This document shows, in pieces, positions 12,291-23,379 of a DNA stretch of 64,000 nt. The first letter of the stretch is position 1, and each line of letters starts with the position of its first letter. This DNA is from Zanthoxylum bungeanum (lineage: Eukaryota; Streptophyta; Magnoliopsida; Sapindales; Rutaceae). The stretch lies in NCBI GenBank assembly GCA_019454045.1, contig SKCR01035543.1:1-64000 (forward strand). The letters run 5' to 3'. A program made the translations under genes and the position numbers. The notes under the pieces are model-generated. The model saw only the letters and a list, made by a program, of their open reading frames with translations. It was not told where the DNA came from and ran no database searches.

Positions 12291-12578
12291 TCTATGTATA
12301 GAAAATTGTATATTATACGAACTACGTTTCTACACGAGAAAGAAGGGTTCCTAATGGATTTTCAAAGGGTTAAGCTTTCAACTATAAGGATTGAATAGAG
12401 TAAACCAAGATAAAAGGATTCCAAGAAGTCATAGTTTTGAGTTCTCAAGCAGTATAGCAGAAAGCAAGTAAAGGGAGATAAGAGTAGCAGAGACCAAATA
12501 TCTTCAAACCAGGATGGGCCTAAAACTTTAAGAATCAGAAGGGATTTGATGACGAAACTTATTTAAGGGGGGAGAATT
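12291..12578 (+). mobile_element. Gyp2 3' untranslated tail with polypurine tract
   Basis: Non-coding tail of a plus-strand Ty3/gypsy element. The last part carries the typical chromovirus end: a GATGACGAAACTT word, then the purine tract GGGGGGAGAATT (12567-12578), then an LTR starting TGTAACACCC. I see no chromodomain or other coding text in these 288 bases. A2 interrupts the element on the left; the rest of Gyp2 should lie left of the window. Confidence 0.8.
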
Positions 12579-13493
12579 TGTAACACCCTAGTAATCCTAT
12601 CGGCTATTACGTTATGGGGCACATGATATATGAAATAGATCATGTTTGAATATGTATATACTTATGAAATGACTTTCTGTACATTCGGTAAATTCATCAT
12701 AGTTCTAATACAGAATTCATTCCAAGATTAAATCTAGTCAGGCTGTGTATTTGGACTGTAATGTTTTCATACAATCTTTGATTCTTTGAATGTTCTATTA
12801 TCTGGAAGATAAAATCAAGACCTACAACTTTCGTGTTGGACATGTATTTAAATTTGAATCAAGAATAAATAAAAAAAAAAATCAAGATTTCAGCAGAAAC
12901 TTCAGTAATTTCGAGAATAAACTAGATTTGAGTGATGTGGCACCATCTCAACCACTCAATTCATAACACAAAAATCAGCCCTTGCCTATATAAATGGCAC
13001 TATTCACTCATGTCCTCCAAATGCAAAAAAACGTGAGCTAGGGCAAGAGGGCTTTCAAAATTTTCCTTCTTCATCATACAAGCTTTGATGAGAAAGTGAT
13101 GATTCTCAAGTTCCAAGTCTCCCAAAATAAGCTTCTAACTCTCTTTATTTCTTTAATTTTCGGTTTTGGGCAAAGAAATCAATGTCGTGCCATAAAGTTT
13201 GAAATTGCTTAATTAGCATTAGAAGTGTTATTAGCATGCATTTTGTGAAGTGTTTTGATGATATTAACATGGAATAAAACATTGTGTATGTATATATATA
13301 TTTGGGGAATAGTACTTTGAGATTTAATGGTATATAAATGATTGAGGGTTGAGATTGTTTCTAGTATATCAATGTTGAAGTTTAGAAGAATGCCTATTTG
13401 AATGTGTTAGTGTGATGATAGGAATTTCATTGAGCATTGTTATTGGAAGAGTCGGAAGTAGACCCTGAAATTGGAATAGCATTGCGACGCTAA
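12579..13493 (+). repeat. Gyp2 3' LTR, left part, cut by B0
   Basis: Begins TGTAACACCCTAG immediately after the purine tract. It has a promoter-like TATATAAAT at 12987-12995, followed about 30-90 bases downstream by transcript-leader-like sequence. It stops at 13493 where the CopB LTR B0 begins. The remaining LTR part is expected beyond the right window edge, after B0. It differs in sequence from the Gyp1 LTR, so it is a separate gypsy family. Confidence 0.8.
12987..12995 (+). promoter_or_regulatory. Probable TATA box of Gyp2 LTR
   Basis: TATATAAAT in a GC-richer local context, about 410 bases into the LTR. The position and context fit an LTR promoter. No transcription start can be shown from sequence. 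Confidence 0.45.
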
Positions 13494-14459
13494 TGTTGGG
13501 GTTGGTGCTCAGAGTGTTACTTTCTTAGTAGTTGCACCTCTTATTTTTATATACATATTCGATCAAATTACTGTTAGATTGAAACTAAATACGATTTAGT
13601 GATATGTATATATTAGAAAAAGACCGATAGTATATAATGCAGTGCGCAGTTACAAAGTAGTTGGTAATTGACATTGGGAATTGTCACTACTAGATATATA
13701 TTATCAAATAAAGTTCAGGGTCAAGATTTACTAACACGGGTCGGTTAGTTAAATCCGTTGATACCAGTACATGTCATATATCGAGACTTGGTCTGATAGA
13801 TTATCCCAATGAACCATGAGTCTTGGGAGACTCGTATAGACGTGTAGATGTTTATAGTGGATAAACACTGAACGACTCATCAAATATTCTTAATGATGGT
13901 ACACCAATATCAATAAGAATCTTCTCGGGTTGAGTAGCATAGTGGTCCTTCGACTTGGGATACCACTATGGATGTATGAGACATCCTCCACACTTAGATG
14001 ACAGTCACGTCAAAAATCTATTTAAAACAGACCTTCGCCTATTCATTGGGAGTGGACCGATTGTCAGGATATCATGTGTGTATCAAGATAGGATTCGTCA
14101 GTTCTATATACAGAGCATAGGTAGTCCAAATGTGATTAGTAATCTGTTAAATCTATGGCCATAGTATACTTCGGTCGTGAGTTCCGAATGTTATTTAGAG
14201 ATTCCTAATAGATACATTGACGGGATTATACCTATAGAGATTTGACGTTTATATCTATATCTTTGGAATAATCTGGATACCTATGACAGAGAGATTATAT
14301 ATATGCAATGACCTCGACCTGTATGATTCAACGAGTTTATCGGTGGTCGTCATAATTTACGGATGGGTAAATTATGGACATACAATTGGATTTCGTGAAA
14401 GAAATTCCTGAATCTAGAGAGTCTCACTAGTGAAATATACTCATAGAGCGCTACGACAA
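13494..14459 (+). repeat. B0 5' LTR, left part, interrupted by Gyp1
   Basis: Starts TGTTGGGGTTGGTGCTCA, the same start as both B1 LTRs, and stays collinear with them to 14459, diverging considerably. The partner half is at 61002-62422. The two halves add up to about 2.38 kb, matching the 2.41-2.42 kb of the B1 LTRs. GCTAA at 13489-13493 is the expected left target duplication of B0. A 69-codon open stretch at 13955-14164 lies inside the LTR and is not a gene. Confidence 0.9.
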
Positions 14460-16487
14460 TGTAACAACCCATGTATGGGAATACTACTGGTAAGCTACAA
14501 AGTCCTATTGTCGTCTAAGCCTCTGACTCATAACTATAACACCTACTTTAATCTCTATACCATGCAATGATCATTAATTACTCATACATCTTATATTCTT
14601 GGTTTAACTTAAATGCAAGATCATAAATGAAATTCCATGCATATATATACACACATGTACAAAGGTAAACACAATATGCCAATAACATCTCATATGTAAA
14701 TAATACAACAAATTACTCCACAGAAGACAATATTCTATATGAATATGGCTCTAGAATGATGGACCCGACACTAATGACTACAGTGTAAAACTCGTCCTCG
14801 AAATGGGTCTTCAAAATGGCACATGGCTCACCAAAAGGAAAGTCCTGCAAAAGAAGCTGGGAAGTGGTGGGGTGAGTCCAGAGGATCTCAGTGAGTGGAG
14901 CTACAAAAGAAGAAAAATAAATCAGAACATCATATGGAATCATTATGCTTAAAAGATTTTCTGAAAATCTTACTTAAAACTCATACTTTACTTTTATTCT
15001 GAAAAAATATTTTTCCAAAAAAAAAAAAATTCTAAAAATAAAATATTTTGTACTCTATGTCCAGGACCATAACTCAACTAGACTTCTCTACAACCAGTGG
15101 TACTCTTTGTCTAGGACCATAACTCAACTTGACATCTCTGAAATCTGGTGGTGCTCTACGTCCAGGACCGTAACTCAACTGGACGTATCACACCACGACC
15201 TAGAGCTGGGGTGTAGATCAATGCTACCACCCAAGCTCTAAACTAGGGTCTAGGGGCATTACGTATAGTTGTCCCCCTAGCCCGACTCGAGGATCTGAGA
15301 GCGTCTCTCAGTCCTCCACATGTGCACATGTCACTATAGCCATCAATTCCAAACTGTATAAAGTTGCCTGCTGCTGTGAGTTTTTACCTCATGTTCCGAA
15401 AAACATATAAATATTGCTGATAAACTTTTAAAACTTATATCAAATCTCATGTATTATATAACCAAAACTAAACAAGGCTAACGCCATAAGCTTTTAAAAT
15501 AAGTCTAAAAAAGGTTTTTAAATTTGAAATAAGTGAATATAAAATTAAATTACGAAAAGAAAACAATTCTCCACTCACAGATTTAAAGTTCAGCTAAGTT
15601 TCCTTCACGTCGCTGAAGGCGAGCGCAGCTCCTGTCGAGAATCTGGAAAAAAATTCAAAATTAAAATATCACACGAAATAACACCACCAATTCCTATTGT
15701 ATTCGTGAATAAAGTTGTCCACTGCATGTTGAATTCTTTTTTTTTTTGCTCATTCAATTCCAAATTAATATAACGAAAAATAATTCCAAATAAACAAAAA
15801 AATTGAAATCCAATCTTACAATCTGCACCAATTCAGTCTGCGTAAATTGAAAAAAAAAATTAAAATCTAACTTACAATTTGTGCTACTTCAATCTGCGAA
15901 AATGCTAAACAAAAAAAATGAAAAAAAAAAAGATTGAAATCTAAGCTTACAATCTGCGCCCCTTTAATCTAAGTAAATACTAAACAAAAAGATTGAAATC
16001 TAAGCTTCAAAACAAAATCAAAATTGAGACCAAGCTTACAAACCGCCCTAACATCACACCCATCAACCCTACAACATCCTACCATCATCTAATCACCAAA
16101 ATACAAGATGTTAAAATTTGGGTTAAGAAATATTACCTTAATTCAATCTCTTTTCCTTTCTCAAAATGTTCCAAAATCCATATTTTCCTCCTTTCTTGGA
16201 GTTTAGCTTGTGTAGACTATTAGGTTGGATTCCAAATTGTTGACAAGAAAATGGCAAATTTCCCTCTCTTCCCCCCTTTCTTATCCCACGTCCAGAATTA
16301 AGAGAAGAAGAAAAATGTGTTTCTTTTCTCTTTCTTCTTTGATTTATTTTTTTTCTACTACTAATTCAAATTCTAAAAAAGTGTAGAGATTAATAATTTA
16401 GGCTTGGGCCTGGGTTTGTATTCCTCTTTCTTTCCATTTATCATTGGGCCTTAAAAAACAAAGGGAATTTTGGCTTGATTTGGGTAA

Positions 16488-16518
<31 letters not shown>

Positions 16519-16613
16519 TTAAATATATTATTTTTAACTATTTCAGAAATTATTTACTAACTCGAAGAAATGAGAAATTTCAAGCATGAACTAAACAATT
16601 GGGGGTCGTTACA
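14460..16613 (-). repeat. Gyp1 3' LTR (2154 bp)
   Basis: Bounded by TGTAACAACCC at the left and GGTCGTTACA at the right, and collinear with 58776-61001. It contains three imperfect tandem units at 15050-15205, a series of A-rich repeats with a TTACAATCTG word at 15780-16050, and a short (TA)n run at 16487-16520. Open stretches inside, such as 14713-14943 and 15993-16223, are chance frames. Confidence 0.93.
15050..15205. repeat. Tandem repeat in Gyp1 3' LTR, about 3 units
   Basis: Three imperfect copies of roughly 50-55 bases, each with the order TACTCT, GTCCAGGACC (or a variant), TAACTCAACT. The third unit is the most diverged. The same array is present in the other Gyp1 LTR at 59370-59515, so it predates the insertion. 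Confidence 0.8.
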
Positions 16614-16626
16614 AATTCTCCCCCTG
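16614..16626 (-). other. Gyp1 polypurine tract
   Basis: On the minus strand the text is CAGGGGGAGAATT, immediately followed by the LTR start TGTAACGACC. This is the standard chromovirus arrangement. Confidence 0.85.
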
Positions 16627-16957
16627 TAAAATGATTCATCCTCGAATTAAAATGCTTAAAGAATATCAAACGTACCTTCATCCGGAAAAAGTTGGGGATA
16701 TTGCTTTCTCATAATTTCTTCCGGTTCCCATGTAGTCTCTTGATCTTTGTGATGTAGCCAAACTACTCTAACTGAAGGAATCCACCGAGATCATAGCTTC
16801 CGTATCTCTCTACCCATAACAGCTATCGGTTGTTCTGAATAAGACAAGTCTTGATGGATGTCAACTGTCTGAGGCTCTAGTACATGAGATTCATCTCATA
16901 AGTACTTCCGTAGCATAAATATATGAAAGACCGGATGTATCATATCCATACTGGGTG
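16627..16957 (-). pseudogene. Gyp1 pol 3' end: chromodomain
   Basis: Read on the minus strand from 16957, the frame gives the short segment before the chromodomain (VFHIFMLRKYL), then a stop in place of a codon at about 16905, then further sequence. It ends with the chromodomain core containing VVWLHHKDQETTWEPEE and a YPQLF-like end near 16685-16720. In chromoviruses this domain recognises modified histones and directs integration into heterochromatin. The frame continues exactly from the integrase end at 53987 on the far side of the A4 insertion. Confidence 0.85.
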
Positions 16958-16962
16958 AAAGC
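16958..16962. other. Left target-site duplication of A4 (AAAGC)
   Basis: AAAGC directly before the A4 LTR. It is repeated at 53982-53986 directly after the other A4 LTR. Removing the insert and one copy joins Gyp1 pol in frame. Confidence 0.9.
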
Positions 16963-17513
16963 TTTTGGGTTCTCTAGGTCAAACCAAGATCAATTAAGCA
17001 AATGAAATGTGTGAATACACAAAGGAGAATGCAGAAAATACTCACTTTGATCGGTTGGATGTAGAAGAGAAGTTGAAAAACTTTGCCTCCATAAATGTTG
17101 CTCCAAGCTTTACTTTGATGCCTTCAAGCCTATAAGCTTTGTGAATGAGATTCAAACTCATGGATAGGTTCCCTAACACCTTTGAATGACTCTTTGTGTG
17201 TGCTAGACTTTGTTTGAAACAAATCAAGAAGCAATGAGCCCCAAGCTCACGCCCAATGAGAGGAAAAGGAAGATGGCATTCGGCCATGGAGAGAAAATGG
17301 TGAGAAGCTCACGCCCAAAGCTTGAAGAGTGAGAGAGAAAGTGACTTTTTTTTTTTTATATATTGTATAATTGATTTCAAAAACAATGATCATATACCAC
17401 AAACCAAACTTTTGTTTTTGGTCCTTCTAGAAAGACCAAGATTTGATTTACAAGTTCCATCCAAATTCATACTTCCATCAACCAAACAAAGGTTGATTGT
17501 GATAGACAAAAAT
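16963..17513 (-). repeat. A4 3' LTR, left part
   Basis: Collinear in reverse orientation with the ends of other CopA LTRs: TTCTCTAGGTC near the edge, then the AGGTTCCCTAACACC-type block. It is interrupted after 17513 by A3 and resumes at 27722. Frames at 17042-17287 and 17322-17615 have no recognisable product. Confidence 0.88.
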
Positions 17514-18960
17514 TGTTGGACAATTATGACCCATAGCGTCACTATTTGTACAGATCACGGTGTTGTTGTACAAATTAACTATGTAATAAAGAGATTGCAC
17601 TCTTATCATTTGTGATTAGATCACCTAGATATATAAGTGATGAGAGGTCCCTATGATTTGTTCCTGGACGGAGAATGATATGAGACAGTATCAGTCCACG
17701 AAGGATAAATCATTAAATATCCCTAGTCAGAGTATTATCGAGATTGGACATCGATAAATACGTAAAAGACTAGTATTACACTTGTGCGCGTTTGTGAGGG
17801 CACAACGCATAGTTCTCATATATTTGGGTATAGGATACTCATGCAAGTGTAATAGGAGGTTGTGTTTCACCGATGGTACGGGAAACAGCTTCGCTCTGGA
17901 TTGACCCCCGCGGAATCCCATTGGTAGTATGACTATGTGTCTATGGGAGTCTGCAATCAGGGTAGGTGTATTTGGTCTTAACCTGAGACTTGCACCGCTA
18001 ACACTTGCGACAATCAATGTACTTTAGTTGAGGTCGTCCAGGGCTTTAACCGGTTCTGCGTACGCCGATACTGGGTATATTGAGAATCGTAGTGTGTTGG
18101 GTGTGTGTGTCAAGACGGAAGTATCACTCCAGTCATAGTGGAGATGACGGTCACGTAGGATACGGAAACTCGTTCTCTTAAATGCTCGAGCTATCGGGAT
18201 ATTATGACTAGGTCATGTTTATCCGATTATAGAGACTAGTTACCAGACATCCGATATGTGCTTCGTACGGGGCAGACACAATTCCAGCCCCAGGCCTAGC
18301 ACGTGATCATCCGATACTGGACAGAAATACGCAATACTACGGTATACTACGCTTGATATAGATCATATATTCCTGTAAGGATATTTCCGGAGAATTGGGT
18401 AGGCATGGCGCTTTGCTAGAAGCCAACCTTGTCTCGTAAATCGGTATAAACGTAGTACGAGGTACTTACGTGTTCGGATAGTCCGACGACCGAATTTACA
18501 GCCAACATATCCGGAGATCTCATGGGTCGTTCCCAAAGATTCACCGATGATGTATGACTCGCACTTTAATTAATCTGGGATTAATTAGAAGAGAGAGAAA
18601 ATTAATCTGGGATTAATTCGATGAGAGAGAAAATTAATCTGGGATTATTACGGAGATATTTTATCTGGGATAAAATATTAATTAAAGAGAGAGAACGATT
18701 AATTTGGAATTAATCGATAAAATAATATATCCGATATATTATATGAAATTGGATTTCGACGCGGAATTAAAATTGGATTTTAATTCGGGCGAACGAATTA
18801 ATTTAGAATTAATTCGTTAGCGACGTGAATAGTGATTTCGCTAGGCGTAATCATTTAATTACGACGCGACGGAAAATTCGTTAATTTGGAATTAGCGAAC
18901 CCGAGCCCGAGAGTGATTGCGAGCGCATTCGTTTCGAATTCGAGCGCGGCACGGCAGCAA

Positions 18961-19080
18961 GTCACATCAAGCGTCAAATCGTTAGTCACATCATGCGTCA
19001 AATCATTGTCACTTTGAGTGATGTGACTTGACAACATGTCACTTTATTAAAGTGATGTGAGTTGTAAGTGATGTGACTTA
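18961..19080. repeat. U3 repeat block with TGACG-type words (A3 5' LTR)
   Basis: Alternating GTCACATC and GCGTCAAATC words, followed by their reverse complements (GATGTGACTT), giving both tandem and inverted symmetry. GCGTCA contains TGACG on the other strand, the core of plant bZIP (as-1-like) sites. It lies about 100-220 bases before the TATA box, where LTR enhancers sit. The regulatory role is inferred. Related blocks occur at 27035-27160, 42744-42860 and 50660-50790. Confidence 0.55.
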
Positions 19081-19181
19081 AAGTAAAAGTGATTGTGATT
19101 GAAAAGCCTTTTTGCTTTTTGCTTTTGATTTACTTTATGTAAATAAAATGTGGTAAATGTTTTTATTAATTTTTGGAAAAA

Positions 19182-19190
19182 TATAAAAAG
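19182..19190 (+). promoter_or_regulatory. Probable TATA box, A3 5' LTR
   Basis: TATAAAAAG, followed by CTTTTACATTTTCTCTCTC. The 3' LTR keeps the same box at 27254-27262, and A5 has ATATATAAT at the equivalent place (near 42985). Confidence 0.55.
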
Positions 19191-19645
19191 CTTTTACATT
19201 TTCTCTCTCTCTTTTGAAGTTCACGTTTTTAGGAACTATTTTTCCCTCTCATTTTCTTCTTCTTTCTTCACGGCTTGGAGCCAATTTCTTCTTCAAAAAT
19301 TTTGGTTTGACCGAACAAAGGAAGAAGAACAAGTGCTAGCACACACTGGGTTTATTCTATGGTGATATAGGGAAGTGTTTATGAGCATGGATTAGTTTGG
19401 AGCTTGAAGCTTGGAGCTTCATGGACCCATCCATGGCCGAATCTAGGTTCACAAGAGCCAAAAACCGACCAACCCACTCCTGGAGCAGCCTTGGGCGAGC
19501 TTATGGAGGGAGCTTGAAGGGCTTGTGTTCTTCATAGCATCAAACCCATCAATGTGAGTATGTATTCCGCCTTATTCCTTTGATGTATTCATGCGTTTTC
19601 TTGCTTGAATTTGTTGATCTTGGGACCTATATTAGAACTCAACAA

Positions 19646-19658
19646 TGGTATCTTGAGC
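19646..19658 (+). other. A3 primer-binding site (variant)
   Basis: One base after the LTR end, TGGTATCTTGAGC. It matches the initiator-Met complement except for an inserted base and a changed base. A5 has TGGCATCTAGAGC and A1 TGGCATCAAGAGC at the same place. Confidence 0.7.
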
Positions 19659-19789
19659 TATTATCAAGCATGAAACTTTTAGGGTTTGAAATTGGGGATA
19701 ATCAATTGAAGCATGATTTGGTTAAATTGATGATAAAGTATGCTTGATGTTGATGAATTGTTGAATGTGAAGTTGTGCATCAATTTCAT

Positions 19790-20250
19790 GAAATTGGATT
19801 GGATTCAATTTTCCCCAAATTTTGGGCATGACAAATTGGGTAAAATCAATTGAAGCATGATTTGATTAAATTGATTGATTAAGTATGCTTAAATGTTGTT
19901 GAATTAATGATGATTGGATCAATTTGAAGAATTGTGTTTGGAACAAATTTCCCCATTTTTTATGTTGGCATAAGTGACAAATTTGGGTAACTTGATTTTG
20001 AGCATATTTTGTGAAATTGGATGAATGAGAATGCTTAAAGATGTTTAATATGATTGATTGATCAATTTGAAAAATTGTGTTTGGAACAAATTTCCCCAAT
20101 TTTATGTTGCATAAAGTGACAAATTTGGGTAAACTTGATTTTGAGCAATTTGTGAAATTGGATGAATGAGAATTTAAAGTATGTTTAATTTAAGATTGAT
20201 TGGATCAATTTGTTGAAATTGTGTTTGGAACAATTTCCCCAAATTGCTTA
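19790..20250. repeat. Diverged tandem copies in A3 leader
   Basis: Units of about 120-150 bases, each with a TGAAATTGGAT or GATTGGATCAATTTG word, then GTGTTTGGAACAAATTTCCCC, then AAATTGGGTAA. At least three copies are visible. The A1 leader has similar words in reverse at 5400-5870, so the duplication is old in the family. Confidence 0.6.
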
Positions 20251-21647
20251 TGATGGCCGAAATTAAAGAACCCTAAATGTCTTGGATTTTTTGATTTTTG
20301 AACATTGGATGTGTTGGAAATCATTGGGAATATGATTGAATGTCGATTGTGAAATTAATTGGATTGAATTCGAATCGGACGTAAAATCCCCAAATTGCCA
20401 AGAGACTTTAAAGCATGTAAAATGGGTTTGATTTTGATAAATTGTGTTGGACACTATTTGATGTAGAATGCATGATTAAGTATGCTAATTGATGTTTTAG
20501 AAATATTAATTAGGTGGTTAATTATGTATGACACTTAGGTTAATTAATTATGAAATTTGGAATTTTATAAGTAATTAATTAATTGGGCTTGTTTTTGGAA
20601 ATTGGGCCTTATAAGTTGTAATTGGGCTTTTGGGCTTTGTTGTACAAAGTTGGGTTTAGGCAAAATTGGTTGGATCCAATTAGGCCCAAAACCGCATCCA
20701 TAAAGTCCAATTATGACTTAATGGACCTTAATTATTTAATTGGGCCTAATGGGCCAAAATTAATTAAAGGCTTATGGGGTAACTCCCGGATTGGATTTTG
20801 GTTATCGGTTTGACCCGAGTTGACCAAAAGTCCACGCCTTAAGAAATTAATTAAAAGCCCATTAGACTTTAATTAAATAAACGTTGGACGTTAATTGGGC
20901 TTTGAGACCCATAACGATTGAATTTGGAATTTAAATCGTAGAAGGTTCGTTAATAAAAGTGTAATATTTAATTTGGAATTAAATAGTGAATTAGAATTAA
21001 ATGCGTATTAAATTGGATTTAATTATGTAGTTTAATTTAATTCGAGAATTCGTACTTTGAGTACTTATTCGTAAAACGAGTTTGACTCGAGCAAAAATCA
21101 AATCGTTGTTTGAACATTGGATGATCACTAATTATCAGATTAATTAATTGGATTAGATTGATTGATAACATGCTTGTATGAATACATGGTTGCGATGCGT
21201 GAATAATGTATATCGGATGGATATTAGTCGGGTGGGACAATTTTGGAAATTGTAATAAATTTGATTTATTAATTGGACCTGCGTGTCCAGCCTTATCACC
21301 TCTATACTCTTTGTATTCTCTTCTCACCTATTCCCCTCAATGTAAATGAGGTTTCTTTAGAAGTGTAGTGTAACGGGTAGAAGTAAATACATGTGCTAGC
21401 TTTGGAGAGAGAAAATGAGAGATTTGATCTAGGATCAATGTAAAGTATCCATCCGCATATCATTATTATTTTATTTCATATGCGCTTTATTATGTGTTTA
21501 GAATGCATGTTTAAGGGTGTATGATGATGAGACCTTAACAAAGATAATAAATTGGTTGCCAATTTGCACGCGAAAAACCCTCAAATAATATTAAGCGTCT
21601 TTCCTTCCATTGAGTGATTCTTACTCAAGATCTAAGACGGCATTGGT

Positions 21648-22023
21648 TTGTTGGCCAAAGTCAAGGCCTTTGTCTGTCGAAGATGTGTTTGAATCACGAA
21701 GGCTTTGTTCCATATCAGTGTCTTGTCCAAGTTGTGGTTTGTTGGCCAAAGTCAAGACCACTTCTTGTCCATCGACATCGATTACGAAGCTTTCCATGGT
21801 CAATGGGTCGCGCTTGACTGGGATCACTAGGTTTGTTGTGCCAAAGCCAAGGCTTAGTTGATTCAGAGAAAAAGGTTAGGTAATACATTGGATGTTGGCA
21901 TATATAAGATATAGTGTTTCGGACTTGGACGTCCTCCTACCGGATCTAGGAATTGGATTGGATCCAATTGATCTTAGAGATCTACCTAGTTAATTATCAT
22001 ACAATTTGTTGGCCAAAGTCAAG
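21648..22023. repeat. Phased 18-bp motif array in A3 leader
   Basis: TTGTTGGCCAAAGTCAAG at 21648-21665, 21739-21756 and 22006-22023, plus the variant TTGTTGTGCCAAAGCCAAG near 21833. Starts are 91, 94 and 173 bases apart, close to multiples of about 90. A5 keeps the set at 45160, 45248, 45341 and 45512; A1 and A4 keep it in reverse. Only the 18-bp core is clearly repeated. Confidence 0.8.
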
Positions 22024-22599
22024 ATTGTGTGATATTTAACGGGATCTTAGCCCACTAGGAAACACGGTTTTCCGAGTACTCGACAGAGGGTTAGAGGCTC
22101 GCCGAAAAATAGTGGGAGGCAAGAATTGAATTAGCAATACTCGTTCAATTACTCGCCATACGCGCTCATTCAAATTATTTCGTCGTTAGATTAAATGTTA
22201 GTTGGACTAATATTTAAATTGTTGTTTTAATATACAGTTGGACTGTATTATAGTTGATTATATATAATTGGATTATATTAATCAATATATTTGAATTAAT
22301 TAATTTCAGTTTACAGTTGATTTTATAATTGGATTATAGTAATCAATGTAATTGAGGTTAATTAATTTAAATTATATTTGATTATATAGTTGGACTATTA
22401 TAATCATTATAATCAATAGTACCACAAATCGTTGATTAAATAGTTGGACTATTAGAATCAAGATAAAATGAAAGATTAGTGTTTAAAACATAATCCTGGG
22501 TGAAAATGTATTTAAACGACTTTAATTTTCAAATTGGGAATAATTTCAAGATGGTCTTGGAAATTAATAAGTTATTTTATTTGATAAAATAATGAATTA

Positions 22600-23200
22600 T
22601 GCCTAAAGCCCGGAGTTAAGCAAATAAGTGGAATATGAAATTTGGAATATTCATATAATGATAATTTAGTGCTTAATCCATTACTTTGATTTTAGAAAGT
22701 ACTAAAATTGCAATAAATAATTCTTGGAGAATTAATGACTATTCTCAAGGAGACAAAGTCAAACTTTGCAATTAGGCAAGTTGTGCAAGGCACACCTTAC
22801 TTCGATATTCTAGAAACCCGAGGCTTGGCCAAAGGCTACTGGAATGTTGAAATTGGCAAAGGCAAAATCATTATAATCTTTGGGAAGATAAAAGGATATA
22901 TCCTAAGAAGGAATTGAAGACGAGCAAGGCTCTTACTTCAAATATGTTTGTCATAATTATGTTCACAACTAGTATTGAAATTGGATTTTAAATACTTAGT
23001 GTGATACATAAATATGTACTGTTGTTCAGAATCTGTTTTGAACAGGATACTGACTTCAACGAGATTATCTGCGAATAGTAAACGGGACGATAGTCGCTGT
23101 TTTAACCGTAGATACCTAAATTTAGGAACTGCCTTCGGGTGTGTACTTAAATTAGGAAACTGTTATAATGTAACTAGTTTGACTAGAAACATTATCTCTA
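22600..23200 (+). pseudogene. A3 gag remnant
   Basis: Collinear with the gag end of A4 and A5. A 60-codon stretch at 22735-22917 includes the GKGKIIIIFGKIKG segment that in relatives lies just before the zinc knuckle. The knuckle is absent: the text jumps from the GGATATATCCT word straight to the AAGGAATTGAAGACG word, a larger gap than in A1 and A5. No capsid protein can be made. Confidence 0.65.
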
Positions 23201-23379
23201 TATCGCGTATAACCCGCTGCAGGTGTACCTTTATATTCTAGAACACTAAAGTGTTTTATTATATAAAGATGATATTGAGATAAACACATTAGATGTGAAT
23301 AACAGCATTTATATTTTGAATATAAATAATATCTCAAATACATAACATGACAAATAAATAGCTCAAACTGATTTGATCA

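Larger units (their letters stand above)
17514..19644 (+). repeat. A3 5' LTR (2131 bp)
   Basis: Starts TGTTGGACAATTATGACCC and ends ACTCAACA. It contains three units of an AATTAATCTGGGATTA repeat with GAGAGAGA spacers at about 18571-18670, a GTCACATC/GCGTCAAATC repeat block at 18961-19080, a TATA box at 19182-19190 and a CT-rich transcript-start-like stretch after it. Confidence 0.95.
19659..22600 (+). other. A3 untranslated leader
   Basis: Nearly 3 kb without a gene in the element sense. Its first 800 bases contain several diverged copies of a segment with GATTGGATCAATTTG, GTGTTTGGAACAA and TTTCCCCAA words (about 19790-20250), suggesting local duplication. At 21648-22023 lie three exact TTGTTGGCCAAAGTCAAG motifs and one variant. 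Frames at 21610-21861 (plus) and 21621-21827 (minus) overlap the motif zone and have no known product. Confidence 0.7.

Noticed and set aside
14713..14943. 76-codon frame in the Gyp1 3' LTR
   Set aside because: Not kept in the sister LTR at 59050-59270 and without a recognisable domain.
17727..18017. 96-codon minus-strand frame repeated at 25851-26093 and, diverged, at 28647-28925 and 53537-53761
   Set aside because: All lie in the same LTR block of CopA copies. Repetition follows the LTRs and stops appear in other copies.
21610..21861. Sense frame with CPSCGLLAKVKTTSCPS as a possible zinc protein
   Set aside because: The Cys pattern comes from the repeated leader motif; it lies upstream of gag and lacks conserved spacing in A4 and A5.
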